Shown: one piece after another, positions 24,342 through 36,574 of the stretch
Layout of the letters: each line of letters begins with the position of its first letter
Position numbering within the stretch: position 1 is the stretch's first letter
DNA from: Oasisia sp. SBJ-2009
Taxonomy: Eukaryota; Annelida; Polychaeta; Sabellida; Siboglinidae
Assembly (NCBI GenBank): GCA_964017155.1
Contig: OZ024862.1
Location: 45,184,462-45,248,461, forward strand
Length of the DNA: 64,000 nt
Reading direction: 5' to 3'
Translations under genes and position numbers: made by a program
Notes under the pieces: generated by a model
What the model was told of the DNA's origin: nothing
Database searches by the model: none
What the model saw: only the letters and a program-made list of their open reading frames with translations

Positions 24342-27300
24342 CTGTAGGGACCTGTCCACTGCGGCCCAAACTTGCCACCCCTTCTGCCCTGATTCCTCAT
24401 GTTCTTGCGGAGTACAAGGTCACCGACATTGAAGTTGAAGACCTTCACTCCTGCTGTCCGTCGTCTAGCATACTCTGCCTTCTGTTGCTCCTGCGCAGCA
24501 TGGACATTTGCCTTAACCTGGAACAGTATACTAGCCGAGTTACCCAGCTATGCCTGTGGAAGATGGAATCCCAGTGTGGCTGTTAGATCAAATGCACAAT
24601 TTAAGTTAGATCCAGGCAAAACTGATGAGAAAGAAGAACCTGTTCTTCAATCTATATTATCCAATTATGCACTATGTATGAATAGGTTTCATGCATTAAT
24701 TGAAACATGGCTGAATATTTATTATATAAATAAACATGATTTTTAGAATGAACAACGTTTCAATGAAATGAGTAGTATAGCATTTTGAGCAGTCATATGT
24801 ACCGAATACTATATAACACAAAGAACTACGCTGTGCTCTATTCATAGCAAGGTGATTACAAACATCACAACAATTATTATATCAGGACAGTTGTTAATAA
24901 GTTGTACCTACCTTCTCGTGCACCATTGGGATTTGTTGCACAAGACGCTCCTGGTATGCGTCCACCTCCTCCTCAGTATACCTCGGAATGTCAACATAGG
25001 TGTCCATGTCAACAACGTCCATCTATGTAATAACACAAAAGAGTAAATAGAATGGTCAGTTGAGAATATAAGCTTACTCTTTCATCTGTAATTAAATAAC
25101 TAAACAACACTATATCAGTGTTTGGGTTTAATACATCGCTATTTGGTATAAGGTCGTTCGGTAGATGAGACTTCACTGATTAATCAAAGGAAGAGAATGA
25201 ACACAGCAATGTACACACTATACTAATAGTAATGCCACCCTAAAGCATGTTAACACGTAAACAAATATGCAAAATGTGTAGAAGGAAAGTACTCAACATA
25301 CACACCATCTTTACATTAGAAACATTAAGAAGAAAGGTGTACATTTTGTGGAGCGCTGTCTCTGTGTGCGGATACTGAAGGCCACTTCCTCCAGGTACTC
25401 ATCCCAGTCCACCTGGTGCTCACTCGCGAGCTTGCTTAGTCTCGTCTTCAGTGTCTGGTTGGTCCTAAAACAGGTTTAACTTGTTATGTGATCAAAACAG
25501 TTCCAGGTATGTACAAAACAGACTGTATTAGTACAGTGTATGCCGATATGCAATTCTAGCAATTGCATACAATGGAAACGTAGACAGAAATAAATTATGG
25601 ACTTGATAAAAGTCTAAATATTCACAGTAAAATTATGATTATAACATTAATGGGCAACTCATAATCCATGAGCATTATTGAACTACTTCAACAAAACTAA
25701 CATAACTGACTATATGATGTACTGGTAGTGGTAGCACCTTTCAGCCAGTCCATTAGTCTGTGGATGATAAGCAGCTGTTATCATGCGTTTTATGTCAAAC
25801 TTCTTTGCCAGATCATCATTCAACTTGTTGACAAATTCTCTGCCCTGGTCTGAGAGTAGTTTTGTGGGGGCACCATACCTGTAAAACAAAAGGACGTTTT
25901 GACATATTTACACATGTTATAATACCTACTTTGGTGAAGAAAAAAGACACTACAAAGTATCAGTGATTCTCACTTGTCTTAAGATAAATTATATGTAGCA
26001 CTACTATAGTTTATATGTATTTAATATCTCCAATCAATGTAGTTGCTTGCTTACTTTGTTCATTTAATCAATGTTTACTTTCATTGTAAACATATTTACT
26101 ATTTACCTACAATTCTACAAGTTCAATTTATCTGGAAAAAGGGTATATCCTGCTGAAATAAACTTAAACATGCAGTAGTAATCATACCTGTAGATGTAGG
26201 TTTTCAGTGCACGTGCCACACATAGACCCGACTTCTGTGTTAACGGTAAGAACTCAACATACTTTGTGAAGTAGTCGGTGAGGGTAAGAACATACTTCAT
26301 TCCAGCCTCTGTCTCTGGTAGTGGACCTACAAACAAAATAACAAAGTACTGTAAACCAAATAGTGACCTTCTTTTTAAATTGTCATTACATTTTACTTTC
26401 ATTAATAATTAACAATTACATCTCTAAAATAATACATTGAATCCAGATAACATTTTGTTCAGAAAATTAAGCAAGACATGGGTAAGCTGATGCTTGCGGT
26501 GGTCAGTTGAGCCACTCCTTCCAATTACTTCACAAATTGTTTCATCTGAAACAGCAACTGTTATCATCACTATTGCATTTTAACATTTATTCTGGTAATA
26601 TCAAAATGTGTCTCCAACCATTGTAAAATTGTCCTAGTTATTTCTTACCCATTGGAAAAGCATACACTTTCATCTTTAAATAAATACCTAAACAACACTC
26701 TATCGGTGTTTTAATACATCACCATTTGGTATAAGGTCATTTGGTAGATGAGATTTCACTGATTAATCAGATGAAGAGAATGAACATATTCATATGTAGA
26801 TAATATATATATCCATGTTTCCGAAGACCAACAATAGGTATATGTGTATACATTAAAATAAAGCAATACCTATAAGATCCATCCCAACCATATGCATAGG
26901 TTCAACAATTTTGATTGGGGTCAGTTTTGGTGCCACAGTCTTCAGCTTATCATACTGCTGACAGGTATCACAATGACCAATCTGAATCAAAAGAAAATAT
27001 ATAACTTACAGACTATTAAAGATTATGATAGCAGTAAAATTGATGTTATATATTTTGCAGGAGAGTTGGTGAGCTACAATCTCTCATGGCATTATAACAT
27101 GGACTGTCAATGGAAATATTTACAGAAAAATACTACTAGAGTTTTTAAATACGCAAACCAGAAACAAATAGCTTTAATCAAATACAGATATTTTGTGTGG
27201 CAATATCAAATGAGATACAAAATCAGAAAAAGCTTATTGTCCTGTTAAAACCAATACATATTTAGCCTGTTCTAATTAATTACATCTGGACATATGCTCT

Positions 27301-28212
27301 GTGGGCATTAAACATCTGCCAAATGTCACTGCAATTACTTTAACTCAAAGGACTAAACAATATCACTATAACAATTCACAGTTATTACAATGGTTGTCAT
27401 AAATGTATGACAACTGTAGTGTATACATTTTTTTTTATTTTGCTTTTTATCTATTAAATTATTGGTTATTTGATAACATAAATTAGTTAATTGTTTAATA
27501 CATACAGCGTCACATAATATTGATGGTTATAATTAATGTATGGCCAGCCAAATGTTAAAATTGCCAGTTTGCATCACAGTTGGAATGTTGCGGTTAGAGA
27601 AGATAACTTACGTATGCCTGGACATCGTTCTTCACACCTTTCCAGTAGAACCGCTGGGTTATCTTATCAACAGTGGCATTAACACCACTGTGACCAGCAT
27701 GAGGTGCTGAATGCATCTGCCAAAGAATGTTCTGTCTTTCGCTGCGGTCTGTCACAATTCGTTGTCGTATGTTTGTGTTCGGTGGTTTATACACCAAAGC
27801 TCCAGTATCTAAAAAATATTATTTATAAAAGTACAATAATGCAAGTGAAACAATATTTAATAACACAGTTAGAGAATGACAATAATTATTTTACCTCAGA
27901 AAATTGCATTAATTAATAATGTTGGAATATAATAATTGTCAAACCAAAGAATATATATGATAATTTCCTTCAAAGTCATTAAACACACACATATATATAT
28001 AAATAAATTAAATATATATGTAAATACATAAATGTATATACATATATATAATTGGTCCACACATGTTATATATACATTTATGTCTGTTTACATATATATA
28101 TTTAATTTATATATATGTGTGTATATAACATAGTTACATATGGGGACCAATTGATATATATGTATATACATTTATATGTATGTATTTATAAATACTTAGA
28201 TACAGATTATTT

Positions 28213-28294
<82 letters not shown>

Positions 28295-31200
28295 CTGACA
28301 TGCATAATTATAACATTGTTTTTAGTATATATAATCATTTCTTATTGGTCTATTACTAATTATAAATTAAACAAAGGTGTAAAAGTACGCTATTTAAAAT
28401 TGTAATGTACGTTATGTGTATTTGAGCATTGTGACTGTAAAACAAGGTTTATAATCAACACAACGTTATGATTGTTTGGTCAAATCCTTAATTAAAGCAC
28501 AGATAACAGGCTCGATATTCAAGTATCCAGCAGGCTGCCTATTAATATGCTGAAGTAATATCAAGTTGGGTTATCTGTTCAAACAAACAATTTATCTAGT
28601 CGGTTTTCCTCTGGGTAGTGGGAATTTCATATCATCAGTTTATTATTTTTAGGTACTAGACTTATGTAGGGGCTTATGAGATAGGTGAGAGGGAGACATT
28701 TTTTCTGGACTGAAGAGGTGAAGGGGACATTTCCTATGCAGTCCCACTCAAGCTAAAAAATGGGGGGACACGTCACCCTCATCCCACACCGATCAATGCC
28801 CATGCATGCTTAATGATATAACATATATAGATGCTGCCATGGTGTACCATGCACAAGAGGTATTTGTAATCTGTTAGTATAACATATTCCACCATACAGG
28901 ACGAAAACCCTCTTTTGGGTATCCCATTAAATGCTTATATTAATAATAGTAAATAGTATACAACTTCTATTGTGCCTAAATCCTTAGAAATCATGCTGAG
29001 AGGCACATCCATGCAAAATAGTTGGTCAATATCAAAATCGATAAGACGCATATAATTTGTCCACAGATATATGTATACGCCAGGGAGCTATGGTGGTTAT
29101 GAAGGCGGGAATTTAACATTCCATGTCAAATCAATCACTCAAATCATCACCCGTCTCCAATTTTGAGGAAATTTAGTACAGTTGTTGGCTTATGCGAGAA
29201 TATGAAAATTAAAAATTAAATAAAAATCTAGGTCAAGTATCATTGAAGATATAGGTCACTGAACATTGACCCAAATCGCATAACGACTGCTACATTAATG
29301 CCTGTAACTCGGCTATTAATAAGGCCAGAGAAACAAGCAATATATCATTGGAAAGCCTATAAACATGCACACATAATTATTATAAAATTAAAACATTAGT
29401 GTAAATAAGAATGTTGTAATTTTTGAAATTTGACCTTTGACCTCAGATACTCAGAACATGTATCCTCTGATTTTGCAAATATTTTTTTGTACAGTTATAC
29501 AGTGCTATCCTGGTGCAATTTATCATCCATGGGTGTACTTAATTTAATGTATCTCTGAAACTTATTATTTGCCCACTGCACCACTCTAATATTTTCAGGG
29601 ACTCTTCTGCAATAGTATCGGATATTGTGTACAAAATAAAAAAAAATCAGAGGATACATTTTTGGGTATCTGAGGTCAAAAGTCAACTTTCTAAAATTAC
29701 AACATTTTTATTTACACCATTGTTTTAAATTTATGAAAATGATATGCACATGTGTATTAGCTTTCCTCTAGCTTGATTGATAGCAGAGTTACAGGCATTA
29801 CTGTAGTGGTCAGTATGCGATTTGGGTCAAAGTTCAGTGACCTATATCTTCAATGATACTTGACCTAGATTTGTATTTCATTTTATTTATACTCATGTGA
29901 ACCAACAACTGTACTAAATTTCATTAAATTTGGAGTCGGGTGATGCACAAATGGCCAAAAAGTGATTGATTTGACTGGAATGACCTAATGACGGAATTTG
30001 GCTTCAGTTGTTACTGATCTGATACAACTTTCACCTGAATATCAGCATAATTACAAGGGTAAATGCAATGTTTCGGTCAATAAGCCCATACCAGGGGTAT
30101 TTGTGCACAAACGCATACCAGTTGGAATTGAACCAACTACTGAAACCGAAACATTAGTATTTACCCTTAATTACAAAGCAAATTTATAAAATCAATTGAT
30201 AAATCCACATGACAAGTTAATTATCTTTATAAAACAACAATATTTGGTGAATGCATGTCAGCTTCTGTCTTGGATCCCCAATGTCCAGGCTGGTGAACAG
30301 TACTGGTGACTTACAACAGGTAGAAGATCTAATGAAGAAACAAGTTAACAACTACATATGTTCTCATAAGGAAGTCCAACAGACAATGAAACAACAAGTT
30401 GTTAAAATAAGAACATTCACAACATAGCATTTTCATTCCTTTATTATTAAAGCCAATAAACACACTCATTTTTTCACGATTTCACAACACAATTACCAAT
30501 AAAAGTTTTCTGTTTTTAATAGGTGAAACATACATCCATGCAAAGAAGACAAAATTATTAATCTGTTCATGACATTATATTTAATAAAGTATTTACTAAT
30601 GCAGTGTCTGGTTTTGAACAGGGTTGGTGGGGGGGCAAGTACTTGTTAGTACTACTAGTATTCGTGGTTAACCGAGAACAAGCTATTGTTGTCCATCTGC
30701 TCAAGGTCAGCCTGCCTTTGCGTTGTTCAACCTGTTGATGCTTTGCCTTGTCCACCATTGCCTAGAGAAACAGACATAACAAAAATTAATACAAGAACCC
30801 ACATCATTAAGCCTCCTAATCGTAATAATCTGCAAATGATATTATGTAAAGTCAACATCAAACAATATGATGAAATGCAATTGTCTGTTATACAATGTAC
30901 TGACTACACTCTTTGTTTGCGCCTTCTACATAAACTAGCAATGTTAGGGATAATACGAACTACAGCAACAAACATAAGACAGCTAGCAATTATAAACATA
31001 TTTTAGCTATGCTGTATTGGTATGGTAGGTAGGGATTATTATAAATTATTAGGTTAGGAATTAATTAGTGAGTAGGTGTTTAGACCAGTGATGAGTTAAG
31101 TAGTGGTAGAGAAACCAGAAACCACATGTCAATAATTAGCAGTAGCCTAGTCAGTGTCTTTGTCTTTAAGTATGTTTGGTGGAAATATGAAGACCACCCA

Positions 31201-32854
31201 AACCACATATGAATCATTACCAATAGCCTAGTTGATGTCTTTGTCTTTGTGCATGCTTGGCGGGAATTATTGGTTAATTTGAATGTGTAGTCAGGCTAGC
31301 TTAGATATAGAAGATTGTGAAAATAAAGTTGAGGGAGTTGGTCAGCAGGAGCTGAGCATGCTGGGTGTCTGTCTGTGTGTAATCACACTAAAAAGTCTTG
31401 TGTTATAACTGGCTGGACATCTATGTAGATGTGACTAGCTCAGTGGGCCGTAATTTGAGGATATAAAGTGGATTGTAGTATTTAATCTTGATTGGACTTG
31501 TTTTAATTGGTACCTCCCCTCTTGGCACTGTATATCTATGTCATTAACATGGCTGTGCATCTCTATTACTACCCTATATTGGACACATGTGTTTTCTATT
31601 AACCCTAGTGAAACCCAGCAGGTCAGGTGATCATTAATATTAGTTTGTCTGGCCCCAGTGGGGCATGCACTAGATAGTGAATACATCCAGTTCATACTTT
31701 GTCACAGTTTGTTAACCCTAAGTTACCAACTTATACAATGTCAATGTAATATTATGCTGACATGGTACGTCGTGAATACTTAACAAACTACAATTAATTA
31801 ATGGTTACAGATAAAGTCATACGGTCTATATCCGTGAGCTGAGAGTGACAATAAAACTTGTCATAATACTAAATATTAACTAACACTAGTTGTGAGAATG
31901 TTGACACTATCCAGTGATACCCAATTCCTTTGTACGACATATCATAGTACGATGATAGCAAGAACACAATTTTGGGGTAATAATTTGTGACACTCACCAG
32001 TATAAGCCTTAAGGTGTCTTGCTCAAGTCGCATCAAACTGTCAAAGCAACAGAGACATATATAACAGCATCTCACATAACCACTGTGTACTGGAACATTG
32101 TGATGAACAAAATGTAATAGTCCCTGTTAGCTGTCACATTCATTCACTAACGTTATGAGTATGACTAAGTTATGCAAATAAGTTTAAAGTGGTAAACTGG
32201 AAAGTATATGTTTCGACAACAAAATTGTCACCAAGGTAGGTATATAAATACATTACATTTTTCCTGGTCACACAGTGTAGACAAGCTACACGATTTTAGA
32301 GAGCAAGCATATTTTGCAACATCTGCATTTATACTGGTTTATATTACTGTAAGTACATCACTGCAACGATTTCTTTAACAACAATCATGGAATTTAAGAT
32401 TTAGCACACTGATACACTGTGAAAGATGGTTCTGTTTTTTTGTAGTAGCAATAAAGTGGTTTAGCCAAGGTATAGCGAATATTAGTTCTACCAGTATGTG
32501 CTCAGCATCTGTGTAAATAGCCTCTGCCCTTCGCCGCTTCGGGAACTTGGAAGTGTCATTGCACGTAATTTTTAATTCCAAGTTCAATTACATTTACTGG
32601 GACAACATAAAAACAAATTTAGTTGTACTCCATTATCTACTGAATTACTACTTAGGCTATGCTGGCAAAATTAGGCTAATATGACTGAAACATGTATTTT
32701 ACTTACCGTCTACCTCATAGTTTTGAGCCCTCGACGCCTTGCCGACCGCGTCTCTTAGACTTAGACTTAGACGTCTGCCGATTCCACGGCGATGCGTTCC
32801 GTGAAGTAGAAATTCTTTTAAGCAAGTCATATACTCAGTATATTCGTCCTCCAT
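24342..32854 (-). CDS. Gypsy/Ginger-type integrase gene with spliceosomal introns
   Basis: The family joins DNA ends into a target; relatives are Ginger transposons and the host genes GIN1 and KRBA2. Exons read on the minus strand: 32854-32707 (ATG, 49 codons), 27808-27612, 26981-26870, 26326-26188, 25878-25738, 25464-25315, 25022-24912 and 24517-24342. Phases agree at every junction except exon 6 to 7. The HHCC zinc-binding motif spans exons 2-3 ([19 protein letters not shown]). The catalytic core has Asp in TLTDYFTKY, Asp in LLSDQGREF and Glu in [10 protein letters not shown], the last two exactly 35 residues apart. A GPY-type motif (QWTGPY) closes exon 8. Exon 6 ends FFLMF, then a donor whose phase does not fit exon 7, so an exon is missing or damaged. 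A domesticated gene or an aged Ginger-like element are both possible. Confidence 0.82.
28218..28295. repeat. (TA)n microsatellite in integrase intron 1
   Basis: About 38 TA units with a single TACA interruption. The neighbouring 27990-28200 region is AT-rich and contains an imperfect inverted duplication of TATATATTTAATTTATATATATG-like sequence. Confidence 0.9.
28690..28805 (-). repeat. G/C-homopolymer repeat, right copy of an inverted pair
   Basis: The complement reads GGGCATTGATCGGTGTGGGA, then GACGTGTCCCCCC, then GCATAGGAAATGTCCCC, matching 23755-23870 in opposite orientation 5 kb away. Confidence 0.6.
29110..29990. mobile_element. Hairpin element of about 880 bp
   Basis: Two imperfect inverted arms of about 330-370 bp (29112-29480 and 29645-29990) flank a loop of about 165 bp. 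Matching blocks from the outside in: CAAATCAATCACT, CATCACCCG, TAGGTCAAGTATCATTGAAG, TAGGTCACTGAAC, GACCTCAGATAC and TCCTCTGATTTT. The ends read ACATTCCATGTCAAATC and GATTTGACTGGAATGA. No coding capacity, so a MITE or foldback element of uncertain superfamily. Confidence 0.7.
30056..30167. mobile_element. 112-bp MITE with perfect 8-bp target duplication
   Basis: It begins AGGGTAAAT and ends ATTTACCCT, and is flanked on both sides by TAATTACA (30048-30055 and 30168-30175). The inverted repeats continue into AATGTTTCGGT on each side. An 8-bp duplication fits hAT or P superfamilies. The centre has the palindrome TTTGTGCACAAA and, on the minus strand, GGTTCAATTCC inside a perfect stem, which resembles a tRNA T-arm/B box. 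Confidence 0.85.
30190..32700. other. Integrase intron 1, distal part
   Basis: No supported exon. Bases 31125-31255 contain two diverged copies of a unit of about 65 bp with CCTAGT..TGTCTTTGTCTTT. Bases 31020-31420 hold AATAAAG and (T)GTCTTGTGTTATAACTGGCTGGA, which could be part of a solo LTR. Short spliceable-looking open pieces at 32530-32475 and 32040-31998 do not fit the integrase phases and were left out. Confidence 0.4.
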
Positions 32855-32977
32855 TGTTAAAGAAAATGTACACACTTCTCGTGGAACAATTACAATATAT
32901 ATATAATTAAACAGAGTGACTGCTGGCTGGGTTGTCACCAACGCAAACTCGGATCATGACGGGCTCTGACGTACATT

Positions 32978-32987
32978 GCGCATGCGC
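32978..32987. promoter_or_regulatory. NRF1-like palindrome upstream of the integrase gene
   Basis: TGCGCATGCGCT contains the GCGCATGCGC core of the NRF1 site. It lies about 125 bp before the ATG at 32854 in a locally CpG-rich stretch. It suggests a housekeeping-type promoter; binding is inferred. Confidence 0.45.
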
Positions 32988-33064
32988 TATGTCCGTTTAG
33001 TCGAATCTCGGCCGTTAAATTATGGACGTTGTTGCGTAGCCGAGCATCGGAACCGTGTTCGCTG

Positions 33065-33659
33065 TAGTCTCACTTAACCGACTGTCGGTCGGCTGCGGAA
33101 CTACGCCGAGAAGACAGTCTGGTGACATTTGCCGGCTTTTGTTTGGTATCCGCGTGATCTATAAAATGCTGCCACCTCATGGACACTGCCGTAATATTTT
33201 TTTTATAAACAACTGCAAATTTGTATTTCTATTTATTTTGGGTTAATATAAGTTTAATTTTTAATAGTTTTTATAATACAGCATTATTTGATCAAAAGGT
33301 TTCCTTATTTAATTTGTATGCTATCCGTGTCGGGCTAGACAATGGTGCCACCTCACGGATACTGGTTAATCCTGCCGTAATTCTTATTTTATAAACAACG
33401 GTAAATTTGAATTTTTACTTACTGTTGTGTTAATATAAGTTCAATGGTGAATACTTTTCAAATGATATTATTATCTTGTAAAACTATATCGATATTTAAA
33501 TTTTTATTTCATAGTTGGCCTGAGAGCCAATCAGCGTCTCTACCCTATTCTGGGGTAAGGCTGCCCGGATGTAGAAACTTAAGCATATATACTGTCCCAG
33601 GCGTAGTTGAGGGGGCTTAAAAGTGCTGCCACCTCACGGAGTCTGGGTAACCGAGGCTA
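33065..33659. mobile_element. 595-bp MITE inserted in the left palindrome arm
   Basis: Flanked by a perfect 9-bp duplication, TGTTCGCTG (33056-33064 and 33660-33668). The right palindrome arm supplies the empty site near 38680. The ends form imperfect terminal inverted repeats: TAGTCTCACTTAACC and the complement TAGCCTCGGTTACCC. Internally, GCCACCTCAyGGA occurs three times. A 9-bp duplication is typical of Mutator-like elements. No coding capacity. Confidence 0.85.
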
Positions 33660-33692
33660 TGTTCGCTGGTGATAAAGGTCCGAGCACTCAAC

Positions 33693-33702
33693 GCGCATGC
33701 GC
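33693..33702. promoter_or_regulatory. NRF1-like palindrome at the outer end of the left arm
   Basis: GCGCATGCGC. The same 10-mer occurs at the corresponding places of the other three element ends: 35861-35870, 36498-36507 and 38641-38650. Shared placement in every terminal repeat argues that it is a functional part of the element, such as a promoter or a protein-binding site. Confidence 0.45.
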
Positions 33703-35505
33703 CTACTTTGACTTTCCCCGGTGCTCGGACGCGGTGTAGCAGGCCGAGCATCGGAACCGTGTTTGTTTGTGATAAAGGTCCGAGCATTCAACGCACAGGC
33801 GATTTTACCCTTCGCATCAGTATCAGTACTACTGCTACTAGCGTTTCATAAGGATGTTCGATTAATATTTATAAGTCCATTATAACAAGTCATAGCCTAT
33901 GGAAAAAAGTGAAATAAATACTTAAAATTTATAAGCCCAACTGCATGATTAGAAATGTTTTTTGCGTTAATAAATATGAGCATTATTAATAATTACATGA
34001 GCACCGAAAGAAACAACGGGGCATCATAGTCTACAGCATATGGCTGGTTGATGAATTTATTTTATTCATAGGGCATAACAGGCCAAAGCAATTGCGTTTT
34101 GAGAACTGCAGATTGTAATTGCTGTAGTATAGCAGAATGATTTATGGACTTCACGTTTTTAGATAGTAAATTTAATATTATAATTTTAATAGAGCCAGTT
34201 CCATTAGAAAAAGATTATAAGTAATATGTGTAGCTTAGAAGATAATATTTATTTGCAGCTTATGTAATAGTTGCTGTGGCACAAATAATACGAATATAGT
34301 TGCTGTTTCCTGAAATTATATATCTGCTCTATTACTTTTTGCAGAATTATTAAACACACACGTGTAATGTAACAATATTGTATGCAGCAGTTTATTACTG
34401 GAAGATGACAAAAGAACATCTCTACAATGATGATTACCTGGGTAACATTAATATTTAAGTGACATATGTACACGTCATGCGCGAAGATAAATCGATTTGC
34501 AATCTGACACAGTAATGTAAAGCATACTCGTGTATTGCACTAATGTAAGAAAAACTTGCTACGTGATCTCTATATCTAGAATACATTACTAATGTATGGC
34601 AACTGATTCCATACTGACATTATTAACAGGGTATATAACTAGGTCATGCACTTGAAATCTGACACAGTAATGTAAAACATGCATGTGTAGTGCACTAATA
34701 TAAGCATAAAAGTAAGAAAGGAAAATTGTAAAACATTTATATATACATTTCACAAATGGCATAATACTAGTTAAGCAAAAGGGTTACCATGACACATGCT
34801 AGATTATTGGGTAAGGTAGCGAAATGGGAAAATAGCTCATGCAGTCAACACTGGCAGTTTTGAGTTTCGTTATGGTTGCAGTATTTTGATTACAGTGTTT
34901 ATGTAAGAGGAGAAATGTAAAACATATAGATGACGGTGAATTTAATTTCGATGCTCAATACAAATGTAAATACATAGAAAAATCAATGTTAAAAACATTG
35001 CACAAAAGGGTTATCATGACACGTGAGATTTGCGGATAATCTAGTATTTAACAGCAGGAACTGCCTAATATTGAAGGTAGTAGCGGTTATATTTGTAAAA
35101 CATAATTATGCCTTGGATAATTATTAATTTAATGCACTGAAATAATGAAATGTAGGCAAAGAATATCAATCATAAACAATTTAGTCAACATATCATACAT
35201 CTTATAATAAACAACTGAAAAAAATTATGGTCATTATGGTATTATGCTTGCGACATTTTAATTGCAGTTTTAATACATTTTATTATAATTTTATATAAAT
35301 AAATATTGTATTAAAAACGTAATAATGCACTTAACTATTTCAGTAATATAACATTAATCAAGCAAAACAATAACTTGTATGATAGCATTAAGCATGATTT
35401 ACATTATTATTGTAATATAAAACTGACACTTATTCTGTGGTAAAAAATGTCATATTGCAACTCGATAAAGATAGTGATAACAGCAAAATGTAGGTGGTGC
35501 AAAAT

Positions 35506-35784
35506 TTAAACAAATGTCCCCAGTTGTCTCATATGGACGCCGAGTCCTCTTATGATCGGCGCCGAATTATCTTGAGCCGACTCGGCCTGGGCCGAGTTGT
35601 CTGTGAGCCGAATCGACTGGCATTTGTCTTCGAAGTACTTGTGCTCGGGCTTAATCTTGCCAGCGCGGCCAGGATATAGCGCCACCGATGCCTTACAGTC
35701 CCGCCTGTACTGGCTGTAGTCAATGTAGAGTTGCATGGCTGTTCTATTTCCTTTATTTGCGTCAAAACCATCGCCTACGTTCAT
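35506..35784 (-). CDS. 92-codon ORF of the palindrome element, left arm
   Basis: Unrecognised protein beginning MNVGDGFDANK and ending GVHMRQLGTFV. Counterpart of 36575-36853 in the other arm; both are 92 codons. Between them there is a three-codon loss and a three-codon gain, and every indel keeps frame, as selection on a protein would produce. Cysteines, the FEDKCQSI block and the C-terminal block are conserved. It is read away from the centre of the palindrome. The frame stays open upstream of the ATG for about 22 codons, so a spliced or longer form is possible. No known domain seen. Confidence 0.4.
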   Translation of the reverse strand: MNVGDGFDANKGNRTAMQLYIDYSQYRRDCKASVALYPGRAGKIKPEHKYFEDKCQSIRLTDNSAQAESAQDNSAPIIRGLGVHMRQLGTFV

Positions 35785-36082
35785 CCCAACCCAAGTACAA
35801 CCACACCATGCTCGGCTGCCGTGAGAAAGAGCGGAAGCAAGATGCAACACGTGACAATTGGCGCATGCGCGTTGAGTGCTCGGACCTATAACGCCGAGGT
35901 ACAGGGTTCCGATGCTCGGCTACGTAACCACTTCGTTAAATTATCATAAACCGGATACCCCGTTGGAATTACGCGAGTAACTCGAGTAGCTCAATCGAAG
36001 TCAGCCCTAGAGGCGGGACTCCTATTAATCATTGCGTGACATTCGAAACGCAGCGCCGCCTTGCGGGCACGAAGTAGGCAAC

Positions 36083-36204
36083 ATGAAAAGACGCAAATGG
36101 CTGGGCGCAACTAATGGTCATCACTGTGCGGCCCTGAAATGTACTACCAATAGACAAAATCGCCGTGATTTGTCTTTCTTTAGATTCCCCCCAAACGAGG
36201 AAAG
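36083..36204 (+). CDS. THAP-domain first exon in the palindrome spacer
   Basis: ATG at 36083 opens a 40-codon frame that ends at a consensus donor (AAAG|GTAAAC). It encodes CAALKC with the C2-type spacing, then NRQNRR and LSFFRFPPNEER, the first half of a THAP zinc-finger domain. Many THAP genes have an intron just after this Arg. THAP domains bind DNA in P-element and Kolobok transposases and in host regulators. The second half (Trp and the C-x2-H pair) was not found downstream, where the inverted arm begins, so the gene may be truncated or spliced over a long distance. Confidence 0.6.
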
Positions 36205-36574
36205 GTAAACAATCCAATTTCACACAAAGTACCTGGTTTTATTACCCGTAAACGCTGGAGACGTGGGCGATAATAAGCGTTTGTGGCTTATGGGCTAATT
36301 AGTAATGGGAGCTCTCGTAGATTCTAGTAGTAGTCTTCAAGTATTTACTGCTAAAAAGTGATGTTTCACTAACCTGCAGTTGTAACGTGACTGTGTGCTA
36401 AAGTAATATGTAAAATAGATAAATATAATTAACGAAGTGGTTACGTAGCCGAGCATCGGAACCCTGTACCTCGGCGTTATAGGTCCGAGCACTCAACGCG
36501 CATGCGCCAATTGTCACGTGTTGCACCTTGCTTCCGCTCTTTCTCATGGCTGCCGAGCATGGGTTGAGGTTGGG

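Noticed and set aside
23755..28805. Calling the inverted G/C repeats definite terminal repeats of a Ginger transposon
   Set aside because: Exon 1 of the integrase lies outside the pair and no target duplication was found; kept only as a question.
31020..31420. Possible solo LTR with AATAAA and a GT-rich region
   Set aside because: No convincing paired TG/CA ends or target duplication could be identified.
31998..32530. Two short spliceable open pieces tried as integrase exons
   Set aside because: Their phases give stops when joined; exon 1 (32707-32854) joins exon 2 (27612-27808) directly in phase.
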